NCBI RefSeq assembly: GCF_910592395.1
Contig: NC_088317.1
Coordinates: 12,896,001-12,960,000 of the forward strand
Direction of reading: 5' to 3'
DNA length: 64,000 nt
Origin: Lineus longissimus
Taxonomy: Eukaryota > Nemertea > Pilidiophora > Heteronemertea > Lineidae
Position 1 is the stretch's first letter; each line of letters starts with the position of its first letter. Below, one piece after another: positions 1-10,209 of the stretch. The position numbers were made by a program, and so were the translations under genes. Under the pieces are notes generated by a model. It worked only from the letters and a program-made list of their open reading frames with translations. It did not search any database and was not told the origin of the DNA.

Positions 1-562
1 ACTTCGTGTCCGCGTGTAACAAGGACTGCGAACTAACCAGAATTCTGAACATTGAGAAAACGTTGGACTTTCCGTCCCTCCTCTGGCTGTCCGCCCAAAA
101 GGACCCGAGGAGTAAACATAGATATGCTTTTCTTGCAAAGCTGAACACATTTGTCATATTGCAAGAGCCTATATATTGCTCACATTGTAAAAGCGCATAC
201 ACGGACACACCACGACATCTCTTCTGCAAGTGCTCGGGTCTCGCGGTAAAGCGAGACCTATTCTGGGAAAGAGCCGTAGACGAATGCTCCGTAGAGGTGT
301 CCGCGGCACTGTGGAACATGAATGACAATGATCTAACAGAGACATTGCTAGGTAAGCAAATACCTGGCAGCGACCTAGAAGATAACATGTCATTGCTGCA
401 AATTGCAGCGGAGTGCTGGTATTAACCAGCTCACTCAATTAATTACCAAATTACCTGTAAATAATGCACTCACTCCTCATACACTCTGTTAAATTTATTG
501 TATACTATTTTGTATATCTTCTTCTGCATAGGAGGAATAAATAAATATATATATACATATAT
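1..562 (+). mobile_element. 3' end of a non-LTR retrotransposon (LINE)
   Basis: The reading frame is open from the left edge to a stop at 425 and encodes about 140 residues. It carries a Cys-x2-Cys, His, Cys arrangement (near residues 58-76, CSHCKSAYTDTPRHLFCKC) like the zinc-binding segment that follows the reverse transcriptase of many LINE ORF2 proteins. About 110 bases of AT-rich 3' UTR follow, ending in an AATAAATAAATATATA tail at about 534-562, as at LINE 3' ends. Just past the tail begins the end of a gypsy pol gene on the other strand, so the LINE probably inserted into that element, and the rest of the gypsy 3' end and its 3' LTR would lie left of the window. The clade cannot be told from this piece. 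Confidence 0.6.
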
Positions 563-1950
563 AGTCCTTGGCCCAAATGGGTAGAGACCTGGTCCTGCCA
601 CTGACTCTGCAAGGCTGTATGGGGTCAGCAACACTTGGAGTTCCTGGGGTTGCCATGGGCATATCTTCACTTGTCGACTCTGTCTGTGGCCGGGGGGTCT
701 GCATTCTCCGTTTCGAATTCAGACTTTTTTGGGCAAACGGCTTAATAGGTGACTGACGGAGATGGCGCCTGTTACGGCGGTAATCGGCACCATTATCGGA
801 GGTAACAACGTAAGACCTGGGGGTCTCATGAATGTCTTTAACGACGGCCGGCTGCCACTGACAGTCCTTACAAATACGGACAGTTTCTCCAGTTTTTACC
901 TCAGGAAGCTTTCTGGTCCTACGGTCGTAGTATTTTTTCTGGACGGCCTGGCGTTGGCGGAGCTGAGCTGTCACATCCTCAGGAATCACTGGTTTCAAGA
1001 GCTCCTCACTCACATGCATCGTTGTTCGGAGGTGGCGGTTCTTTAGCATTTGAGCCGGTGAATAGTTCATTCCCGACACTGGCGAGTCGCGAAAATCTAA
1101 CATTGCGAAAAATGGGTCTGCCTATCACCAATTGCCTTTTTAGCAGATTTTTAACAGTCTGCACATTCAGTTCGCTAAGACTGTTGCTCTGTCGACACCG
1201 TGGGCTTGAGGTCACCAATTTAAAACCCTATTCGTCTACAAATGACCGGAGTTCACGGCTACTCTATGGCATATTGTCAGCGACCAGTTCTTCGGGTATG
1301 CCATATCGCGAGAAGCGCTCTTTCAGCTTCTGGATGACAGCTGTCGCGGTTTTTGATGGCAGCTAAAATACTTTAGGATATTTCGACCGGTAGTCCACGA
1401 CCATAAGATAGTCTTTCTGATAGGTGAAAATGTCTGAGCCTAACTTGGCCCATGGGCGACCCTTGATTTCATGTGGGCTTATTGGTTCCTTTTGCTGATT
1501 GCGACTGAACCGCAACCTGCAACATGCGTTTCAATGTCCGATGACAGTCCTGGCCAGTAAAGTACCTGCCTTGCGCGAGCTTTGCGTTTCAAATGCCGAG
1601 ATGACTTGCATGAATTATTTTGAGATAGTCTGATCTCAAACTGACCGGAACAACACTCTTGTGGTCCCGTAACACAATGTCTTCTGCCATATGGAGCTGC
1701 TCTTGAATGGGCCAGTGACACTGCGCGTCTGGTGACACTTTGCCTTTATATGTTGGCCATCCAAAGTGAGCATAGCGACTGATTTCCTGCAGCACTTTGT
1801 CTTCATGAGTTGCGGTTTGGAGTTGCATTCTGCGGCTCTCGGATATTGGCAACTGGTGACCATCGTGTGGACCTGTTTGTCAGCTTCGGAAAACTGTTGT
1901 TCACCAGAGTCACCAGATGCCAGACTGGCTCGGCTTATCTGCAATGTACA
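563..1950 (-). pseudogene. gypsy integrase (broken)
   Basis: Fragments in several frames match a Ty3/gypsy integrase. An HHCC-type zinc region precedes the YWPGL motif near 1560. The core includes the motif VTSSPR..QSN near 1190-1215. The C-terminal region (about 570-1100) starts with LLDFRDSPVSG-like and SPAQML-like sequence and continues into a basic, Pro/Ser-rich tail ending IWAKDY. Frames change at least at about 1020-1100, 1220-1480 and 1640-1720. The end of the RNase H region, with LSRASLASGD-like sequence, lies at about 1900-1950. Confidence 0.85.
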
Positions 1951-3370
1951 TGTGCTTGCCAGTTAGGTACTTGATATGCAAATCGTACTTCATTGCGCGC
2001 AGTATCATGAGTTGCAGTCGTGGGGACTATTTATACAACGGCTTTTGAAAGATTGTCTCCGAATGGACTATGACAGTACGGCCATAGATAAGGTGATGAA
2101 ACTTTTCAGCTGCATAGAGAATCGCTAGCATCTCTGTTTCAATTTGGGCCTAATTAGTCTCTGCAGATGACATTGACCTCGACGCATAGGCAACAGGTTG
2201 GCCTTCCTCTAGCAGACAGGCCCCCAATCCGGTGGACGATGCATCACACTGTATAGTCGCTTCCTTTTTGGGATCAAAGAACCAAAGCACTGGTTCACTG
2301 GCCACCAGGTGGCGCAACGTACCGAGAGCTTCTTCCTGTTCGGGCCCCCATATGAACGAGACGTCTTTCTTGATCAGCTGACCAAGAGGAACGGTGATTG
2401 ACGACATGTGCGGAATGAATGGGGCAAGGTAGCTCAATAAACCAAGAAATCTACGGACCCCTTCTGGATCCACTGGCTGTGGTATCTGAGTGATGGCTGA
2501 AACTTTAACTGTAGTTTCGGCTTACTGCACTTCTGATTGTTCTATCTAGCCCGTGTCATGACTTCGCGCAAGATTTCGTCATGATCATCATCTACTTCGA
2601 TGATCATATCATCTGCTATGAAATACACTCATGGGATGTCACCATAGAGTTGCTGGTTGCGCTTTTGCAGTATCTCGGAAGCTGGCGTGATTCCGAATGG
2701 CATCCTTTTAAAGCGATACCTCCCAAACTAGGCGCTCTGATCACATCACGCCTGTCCTGAAGGAATTGCACTGGCTGCCGGTGGAGCAAAGAATGATTTA
2801 CAAGTTGTTGGTCCTGGTCTACGGAGCGATACATGGCACAGCCCCCGGGTACCTTTGCAGCCTCATCACTCCCTACGTGCCAACCCGGCCACTAAGATCA
2901 GGGTCGCAGGATATTATAACTCAGCCAACATATAGACTCAAAACGTTTGGTGGGAGAGCATTCGAGATTCTTGCTCCCCAAATGTGGAACACTTTGGACG
3001 CCACACTGCGACAAGAGACCTCATTGGCCACATTCAAAAGTTCTCTAAAGACATTTCTATTTCGAGACTATTTCGGGGTGTGATTCAAACTAGGTGGGGA
3101 GCGCCACAGAACATTGCGACAGTGATATGGGGCGCTATAGAAATGCTAATTCTATCTATCTATCTATCTAAAGGGAGTGTTAGTAAATGTTGTCAAAAAC
3201 GAACTTTCCTCATCGAGAGGGATCTGCCAGTACGCGTCTTCCATGTCAAGCACAGTGTAATATATCTTAGCACCGATCCTATCGATCACCTTCTGCGGTG
3301 TGCTGATATGAACTCTTTCTCTCCTGGTTGCCCGATTCAAGTCTTTCGGATTGAGACACAAGAGCACGCT
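1951..3370 (-). pseudogene. gypsy reverse transcriptase and RNase H (broken, interrupted)
   Basis: The 2150-2473 segment gives the end of the RT thumb and the start of RNase H: VRRFLGLLSYLAPFIP, then CDASSTGLGACLLEEGQ and VAYASRSMS. The segment 3164-3367 gives upstream RT with LNRATRRE, VLDMEDAYWQIPLDE and FLTTF. The LINE insertion (2727-3171) splits the RT within the TPF/GRYRF motif: the codons before 3172 and after 2726 join in frame. The palm YxDD region falls in the poorly preserved stretch 2580-2640. No frame runs through the domain. Confidence 0.85.
2727..3171 (+). mobile_element. 5'-truncated LINE (CR1/L2-like) inserted in the gypsy RT
   Basis: In frame from about 2727 to 3083 the DNA encodes the C-terminal end of a CR1/L2-type ORF2: RSDHITPVLKELHWLPVEQR, later FKSSLKTFLFRDYF. 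A short 3' UTR follows and ends in (TCTA)n at 3152-3171, a microsatellite tail typical of CR1/L2 3' ends. The gypsy frame resumes exactly on both sides, and AAA is shared at both junctions, giving at most a 3 bp target duplication. It is severely 5' truncated and non-autonomous. Confidence 0.8.
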
Positions 3371-3429
3371 GCCATCTTTTTTTCTGCAATAACTTAACTA
3401 TTAACCCAATCGGTGTTTTTTTATGTAGG

Positions 3430-3916
3430 CTAGGACATCTTCATCAACAAGGATATAAAGATTTTCCTTGAAGTTCGATAGTATGCTAATTGGCACTTTC
3501 CGCTGGGCATGCACCACATGTTTGACACCAGGGTCCACTTCGATGTGAAACGGCTCTGGTAGTTAACCACGACCTCAAACATCCTCAAACTCTGCAATGA
3601 TCCTTTCTGCTCCATCTGTTTCAGCGGACAGTTCATTCATATCTAAATTAGGTCCAGGGCACACAAGTCCTAGGTCCTGGCATGCCTGGAGTCCAAGAAT
3701 AGTTGGCGAGTTGACGTTTGCGATGTGAAAGTCAAAAGTTCCACTTTTGGGTCCCACCGTGCATTTGAGCGAAACCTTTCCCTGGTGGTCGAGTTTACCA
3801 CCTCCATATGCACGCAGAGTAGCTGGCGAGTGCTGGATAGCTGGTGCCCATTTGACCCCTTTAAGCTTTGCATAGACACGACTCGGAAGTACACACGTTT
3901 CGGCTCTAGTGTCCAC
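3430..3916 (-). pseudogene. gypsy aspartic protease and linker (active site lost)
   Basis: The 3575-3916 frame (113 codons) is a retropepsin: an N-terminal active-site region, then ETCVLPSRVYAKL, and a later hydrophobic ILGLQACQDLGL motif. The usual Asp-Thr-Gly of the active site reads Asp-Thr-Arg here, so the enzyme could not work. The protease-RT linker (3430-3570) continues in another frame. The position between gag and RT fits. Confidence 0.8.
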
Positions 3917-4039
3917 CTTGACCTTGACCTTTGCATCTCCAACGCGAACAGTGGTGTACCATGCACTTGGGATGTCAGTCGATGAAACATCCCCAATCTG
4001 GTATGAAACGCACTCGATAAATAGGCAGTCTTCCTGATA

Positions 4040-4852
4040 GTCGACGTCTTAATATGCGACCTCATGTACTCGACGACCCCTGCCTTGCCTGTTAGGTGTT
4101 TTGAAATAAGCACCAAAATGATTGGGGCCTCCGCAACTGTTGCACGTTTTACCGTGGGCAAGGCACTGTTCCTCTTCAGGCCAATGGTTCAGACCACAGC
4201 GGGTACAACTTGGCAGAGCCCTCTGACCGGAGGCTGCGTGATTGACTTCACGCGACGCTGGCTTTTCGTCGAATTTCTGCTTTGGTCTGGCAGAAGCATA
4301 GTACACAATTTAAGCACTGGATGGCTTGAGCGAGTCCACATCTTTGTTGGTGCTCTCATACAACCGACATACGCGGATTGTCTCATCCAATGTGAGGGCA
4401 GCACCCTCTTTGTACAAACGTTTCTTCACAGTGACGACAGGCAGGAGAAAAAGAGCTTGTCCCGCACTGCCTCACGCACAATTGGAAACTTGCATTCCTG
4501 GGCTTTCGTACGGATGTCATTGAGGAACTTATCAAACGGTTGTCCTTCTTGGCGGCTAAACTTAAACCAGAATTCTTCATGCAACATTAATTGCGGGTCA
4601 CGGATTTGGCAGTGCTGCTCAAAACTTGTGCACAACTGTATCAAAGCCAGCCTTGTTTTCAGCTGGCACGACTGGATCGGCATCAGGATCACCTGGTGCC
4701 CACTCAAAGCTACTGTATATTTCGATGCCTTCATCGCCCAGATCATGAAGCAAAGTGTTTACTTTCTTTGTCTTATTTGCAGCGTCCAGCCAGATGCTGA
4801 AGCGTTGGTACCATCGTTTCCAACCCTCACTCAAGATTGGTTTGTTACATGA
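4040..4852 (-). pseudogene. gypsy gag with zinc knuckles (broken)
   Basis: The 5' part (about 4383-4834, two frames) starts MSEGWKRWYQRF and carries the capsid-like motif FDKFLNDIRTKAQECKF. The 3' part (4049-4306) has two CCHC-type knuckles: CTRCGLNHWPEEEQC is complete, while in CNSCGGPNHFGAYF the last Cys is Phe. One knuckle is therefore damaged and at least one frameshift separates the capsid part from the knuckles. Confidence 0.8.
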
Positions 4853-4931
4853 AGTTCAGCCCGTCTGGCTACTTCAAATTGGCATTTTTATCACCCATCT
4901 TTGATACTAGTATAACTTCAGGTTCGGTATA

Positions 4932-4945
4932 AACTTCTGACACCA
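4932..4945 (-). other. gypsy primer binding site
   Basis: Read on the minus strand the sequence is TGGTGTCAGAAGTT and follows directly after an LTR end ...TCACA. TGGTGTCAGAAGT-like sites next to LTRs are common tRNA primer sites in gypsy elements. It lies about 80 bases before the gag start. Confidence 0.65.
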
Positions 4946-5170
4946 TGTGAGATCTGGATGGCAATGCCACGCCATATATTTGATGGATAAAATATGGGGA
5001 AAACTACTTGTTTGTTATGATGCTGACAGCCATGTTTATTGAGGGTTACATCTAAAATGTGGACCGGCTAGTTCCAAGACGGAACGGCACCTGAAGACTT
5101 TACGGTATGTCACAGGGTCGGCATCGGTTTTTTCATTTAGGTCAATATCAAATCACTATTGCCTGTAGTC
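4946..5170 (-). repeat. gypsy 5' LTR (inner end clear, outer end unclear)
   Basis: The plus-strand sequence from TGTGAGATC (4946) onward is the inverted inner end of the LTR, bounded by the primer binding site. The outer end must lie before the GPCR exon copy at 5196. No second LTR is present to fix it, so the length (at most about 230-240 bp) is an estimate. Confidence 0.5.
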
Positions 5171-5195
5171 TGTCTCTAACATATACAGTACATAC

Positions 5196-5486
5196 ATGTA
5201 ACTGCCGCCCCTGGACGGTTTGATGTTATCTGATTCATAGAACAAGGGGAAGAGTCCACCGCAGCTATAACCGCCATGTGGATTGACGGCAATAAAGCTG
5301 AATTTCGCTTTGGTTTGTGACGAGAATATATGATTAATTCCCAGGGAGCCTGATAGTTAGGGATGACAGGTCATCGTAGGTTGACAGTGTATCATGGGCA
5401 TGCTTCCGGGCCGGCATGTCGCCGAAAATGCAAGTTCGTTGTTCGGTTGGGTAGGAAGTTCCGGCGATGTGACCCACCCACGCCAT
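5196..5486 (-). pseudogene. GPCR first-exon copy A (broken, orphan)
   Basis: This is a diverged copy of exon 1 of the GPCR gene. It keeps the start (MAWVGHIAG), the PTEQRTCIFGDMP motif and the LPGN of TM1, then meets TAA at LPGN-stop and is frameshifted through TM2. The splice donor AT|GTATGT at 5195/5196 is kept in the same phase as in the other copies. The copy lies downstream of exons 2 and 3 and has no downstream exons of its own on this strand before the gypsy element, so it cannot contribute to the receptor. Confidence 0.8.
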
Positions 5487-5865
5487 TCTCCTTAGAGGAT
5501 TAAAGGAAACAGTCTTATTAGATTCTACTCGATACAAACATGTCAGTGTCCGGCCCAATGTCGTCTGAAATTCCAATGATGCTGTAAGCATTTCGGCTGT
5601 TTAATTTAGTTTGGTTGTTTGCACACCCATCACCCATAAGCCATGATCAGGCAAAACGAGTAAATTGGCAGCCAACAGTACCACCTCAGTTTGTTTCGCT
5701 AGCTTGGCGAGAGTTTTTGTTGTCATTTATCAATATGCTGATAATCAAATACAGAAATAACTTGTCTGACTACTTGACAACGGCAAGGGAAGCACTGGCA
5801 GAAACCTCGTCGTAAAACACAGAGAGGAAGATCGAGCACCCTGGAGAATCAATTCCCCACATTTA

Positions 5866-6816
5866 GGCCATGGGACGAGTGTGAAAAATGTGAAGTTCCG
5901 TTTGACAAATTAGCGGGCAAATTGAAAACAGTCGTTTTTGGGTAAAATGGGGGTGCTGATTTCAAAAATCAATTTTTCTCCCGGGTAAAGTTGCACATTA
6001 AGTCAGAAATGAGACCATAAATAGGGCCTTATGGTCCCAAAGTAGGGATCAAAAAAATGATGTCATCGAAACATGTCAACATGGGTATCAAAATGAAGGT
6101 CTATGGGGGTATTTTAACATTGCATAGTTTTTGGCCCCCTTAACGAACCGTGGGACCCCCCCAGGGAGGGTCAAAAAGGGCAAAAGTGGAAACTTTGACC
6201 GCCTCCCATGAGCTTCATGGGCACCGCATGTGGATAAAAACTGTTTTATTCGACAGTACTCACATGGACCTTTTCATAGATACCCATGACGACACCCTTG
6301 GGCAATTGGTTTTCGAGATCTTAAATTTGGAGCCTAAAAAGGGGTCAAAATTACTATCTCGGCAACCCTTACCCTGAGAGTGTTGTCATGGGTATCATTT
6401 TGAAGGTCTAGACGATTACTGTCAAATAAAACATATTTTATCCATTTATAGTCCCTATGAAGATCGTGGGACAGGGTCAAAGTTACCACTTTTGCCCTTT
6501 TTGACCCTCCCTGGGGGTCCCACGGTTCGTTAAGGGGCCAAAAACTATGCAATGTTAAAGTACCCCCATAGACCTTCATTTTGATACCCATGTTGACATG
6601 TTTCGATGACATCAACTTTTTGACCCCTACTTTGGGACAATTAAGCCCTATTAAGGGTCTCATTTCTGACTTAATGTGCAACTTTACGCGGGAGAAAAAT
6701 TGATTTTTGAAATCAGCACCCCCATATTACCCAAAAACGACTGTTTTCAATTTGCCCGCTAATTTGTCAAACGGAATCCATTTTCTAGACACATTTTTGC
6801 CACACGTTCCATGGCC
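5866..6816. mobile_element. 950 bp long-inverted-repeat (foldback/MITE) element
   Basis: The two halves are inverted copies of each other over nearly the whole length (arms about 5866-6325 and 6350-6816). Ends read TTAGGCCATGG...CCATGGCCTAA. Good matches are TTGACAAATTAGCGGGCAAA near 5905 with its complement near 6755, and the CCCCCAGGGAGGGTCAAAAA region near 6157 with its complement near 6500. No open frame of note. It sits between GPCR exon copy A and the unique DNA to its right, in the flank that A shares with the other exon copies. The right arm carries about 16 extra bases near its end. Confidence 0.85.
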
Positions 6817-9694
6817 TAATTGCAGAGTATCTTATCAGGTCTTCCAGTTTGCCGATCTTGCCAGTCCTGGGAAAGTAAATTTTATTTAATAAGTTAGAAA
6901 AACTGTGTTGTTTGGTCTTTCAACGGAATATTGTTGTGTTTATCTGGTAAGAAGGTTCTTCAAGCAGGATTTGCATCAAATATAGAGAAAAATGCGCCGG
7001 GTCACTGTTGGTTTGTCCTATAGTAAGCGAGAACAAATTATGCATGGATTGATTTTGTGCGTACACCACAGAGTAACCTGCTGGTTAATTTACCTCGAAA
7101 TTTAGTGCATATGATAAGATATTGTCCATGTACACAGTCTTGTTTTAAAAACTACCAATGAGCGCACATTTTTGATATTTTTCTTGTGAGGCAGCCATTC
7201 TCCCAGGCCTCAAGAAATACTATCCAGGGCAGTCTGATCGGTAAGTTAGAAGGCCTGATAAGATTCTAGGTAGTTTGGAGAACTCATTCTCCAGGTAAGA
7301 GTATTCAATGTATTGTAACAGAAATAACTGTTTCTAAATTTGCATCAGTCAAAAATAGATGTGATTAATTGATACATACTCTCGATACTCTCGATGCACA
7401 CATCTCTCTCAGAGGATTTTGTCAGGTGCGGTGATCGAGGGAGGGTAAATTCACCGCCATCTTCGTTAGTTGCTCAAACTAGAGGACATGACAGGTCAAG
7501 CCAATTTAATTGGCCTTATGGAATTTGGCTGTGGCAGGCAACCAATTAAACAAAATAGAGAATGAGTGTTATTCGTACAATAGAAAACGATGATAGAGCG
7601 GGTTCTGACTTAATTAACATTTTATTTTTCGGAATGCGCCCGAAACGTGAACTCTTTTCCCATTGTTCGAGCTCCTCATCACGTTTGTCGAGGAATGGGA
7701 CAGGCTTCTGCGTTGGCGTTTCGGTGATTTGCGAAAACTAATAACGACGCTGGCCTACGTAAAGTGTGCTGTAAATGCTACGTACGACATCAATTGGTTT
7801 TAGTGACAGTGCGGGCTATAAAAGCCTACAATAACAAGATGAAATTAGTACCCAAAAAGGACACAAGAATTCACTTTAAAATATGAATGTACTTTAGCAA
7901 AAACAGAACTGACGAATCGTTACATACATGTAGTACCGAGTTCAAATATCATGAATGTAGCATTGGCTTCCTACTGTATATGGGTTTAGAAGAAATCATG
8001 GGGTGACCAGTAACCCCGGGGCAGCCAAAAACACTATACATGGCGGCCAGTAACTTCTTTGCCGAAATGAAAATATAAAATCAGGAGTTGATGAAGCCTA
8101 TAATTAATTATTGGTACATGTGTATCGAAAAATGATGATGCCAATCATGTTTTAATTTGCAATCATATGTTTATGTCCATCTTTTTAAAAATAAAAGCCA
8201 AGCTGGGTAATCATTCTAATTGTGGTTTTAAGGTTACGGGGCGGAGAAGTTATATTGGACGATTTTATAAACAAATCCCTGTGTCTCTTGAACATGCCGG
8301 GTGACCATTTCAGGGGAATTGATAGCCTCGAGGAAGTGGTTAATAACAAAACTCATGATGATTCCAACATGTCTGCTAAGGACGATCAGCTTGTTGCCAC
8401 CCCTTCCCCAGACTATGCACCTTTATTTGAGATATAAAAGGCGCACCAAAGCACATTCACTGTGTGTAATCTCCTCTTGGTTTTAGACTCTGGTCAATGG
8501 TGTGTCAAAGGTGTATGCAAAAGAGGAGACAAGACCACAATTGATTTTTTAAGCCTTTTAGCAGTTAAGCTGTCAATGTTTGACCGCGACGTATCAAATA
8601 CTGCGTGGGGTTGTGAATCTGAAATTTTGATATGATATTCCGGACAGTCGGGCAAGTAAATGGTGAAAAATAAACTGGTAGTTGACCACGGAATTTTTTG
8701 ATAATCGACAAATTAGACAGACATTGATATTCCCACTCTTTTCAACCAACTGGCAGAAAAATATCAAAACACGCCGCCTATTACCAAATTAGCAAAATTC
8801 CAAATTAATTTTTTCATCAAATAATTTCTTTATATCTGTAGACTTGCCACAACAAATATTTTTTCAATACCTCTCCAAATATGTACTTGAGAGTTAAAAA
8901 CATGCACTCGTCTAATTGATAGGCCTCGACCCTCCAACCTATGAATATCCATTAGTGGTCTTGTCTCAGAGACGCGTGAGGTAAGGATAAATGTTTGTTT
9001 GTTAAAATCCAAAGAGGATCTGCTTTAACACAGCAGCACTCGTCAAAACCGGCTAATAGCGTCGACACAATATACGAAGGGAAATAGGAGGAAATAGATA
9101 GTCCACAGATCATTCTAAGGAGTAAAGCATCGCCTTGCGGTCAACAGTGGCAAAATGGTCATTTCTGCTTAAACGTTTAGACTAGAAACCGCTGCCGACT
9201 TCGTCATAAAAGCGTCGGGAAAGGTATCATGCATCACGGGGGACTTCTTGAAAACTGTTTGAAAAAAAAATAACCTCATGATTGTCTGTGACATGTGTGA
9301 GGTAACTGACGGTCTTCAAAGTTTGGCCATACTAAAGTCGACTATAGATATTGATGCGAATATCATTTAAACACTAACACTGACTAAGATATGTAAATCT
9401 TTCCAGTGAATTATGCTAAAATGTTGATAGATGATCGTTTTGTTTTCCGTCAGCGGAGATCACCAGTGCAAGTGCACCATGCACTCTGTCATTCTCCACT
9501 TTCCTCAAGCAGCAGTTTGGGTATTGACCAATCAAAACAGAGCTATCAAGCTTGTTTGGCACAGACAGCACAGCCATAATCGCATAATACGGGGTTTTGA
9601 TTGGTCAAACCTGTCACCTGACAGGAAATCCTAAATGATTTCTGCTGGAGGAAATTGGCGAATGCGATGCAGCCTATTCGAAAACATATTGGGC
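6817..9694. other. intergenic, no gene recognised
   Basis: AT-rich DNA. The stretch near 7320-7410 still resembles the flanks of exon copies B and C (TTTCTAAATTTGCATCA, AATAGATGTGATTAATTGAT), so the exon 1 duplication unit reaches at least this far from copy A. The frame at 8222-8437 (71 codons) is not recognised. Nothing else could be assigned. The 3' UTR of the GPCR transcript probably occupies part of 9300-9694, but no AATAAA was seen near the stop. Confidence 0.5.
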
Positions 9695-10209
9695 TCATCT
9701 AACGTATTTTTGTACAAAGCAACACGTTGCTCTCTTCACGACCTTCGCTAAATCTTCCCGGTATCGTTTCCCGCCGCCGAGACAATACATGTAAAAATTA
9801 ATCGCATAATTCATAATCCAAATTGTGTAAAATGACGACGTCATGATATTATACAAAATGAAATAGCACGGGTCCGATAAGTCAAATATCTGTTCAATTT
9901 GAGGTATCAATAGTACCAGGACTAAAAGCCTGTATGGTATAGAAGTTAAGACGTACGCCACACTGACGAATATCAGCAGTCGTGTAAGGTATTGGTTATC
10001 TTGTCTCTCCTGTTCTGACCGTCCTTCCGTGGTTACGCTTTGGAGGAATCTGCGCTTCTTTGCGGCCGTCCTAACGGTCGAGATGATCACTAGGTTACAG
10101 GTGATGATGATTGCGAAAGGGAGGATCGTACCGAAAAGGAGCTGAAAGCCCGTTGCTAGGAGTCCGCCTACGGGGTCACCTGGGACGTCAAGGACAAGGT
10201 CTTCGAGAC
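9695..10209 (-). CDS. GPCR exon 3 (TM5-TM7 and tail)
   Basis: Starts after a strong acceptor (TTCTTCCCTCTGCAG) and ends with a TGA at 9695. It encodes about 170 residues: TM5 (FQLLFGTILPFAIIITCNLV), a basic third loop (AAKKRRFLQ), TM6, TM7 and a short basic tail ending KYVR. The frame runs on upstream through the acceptor, but GPCR alignment and phase favour the start at 10209. Confidence 0.85.

Larger units (their letters stand above)
563..5170 (-). mobile_element. decayed Ty3/gypsy LTR retrotransposon
   Basis: On the minus strand the order is LTR (from about 5170 down to 4946), primer binding site, gag, protease, reverse transcriptase, RNase H and integrase, which is the standard gypsy order. 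Reading frames are broken by many stops and frameshifts, catalytic residues are changed, and a LINE fragment has inserted in the RT. The 3' LTR is not present; the integrase C-terminus ends directly at the LINE tail near 562. It is an old, non-functional copy. Confidence 0.9.

Noticed and set aside
4064-4852. Plus-strand frame of 262 aa
   Set aside because: Antisense of the gypsy gag, whose zinc knuckles and capsid motifs are on the minus strand.
8222-8437. Frame beginning with VLRLRGG, like the ubiquitin C-terminus
   Set aside because: The preceding codons are not ubiquitin (a stop lies about ten codons upstream) and the following 60 residues match nothing known to me; a chance match of seven residues.
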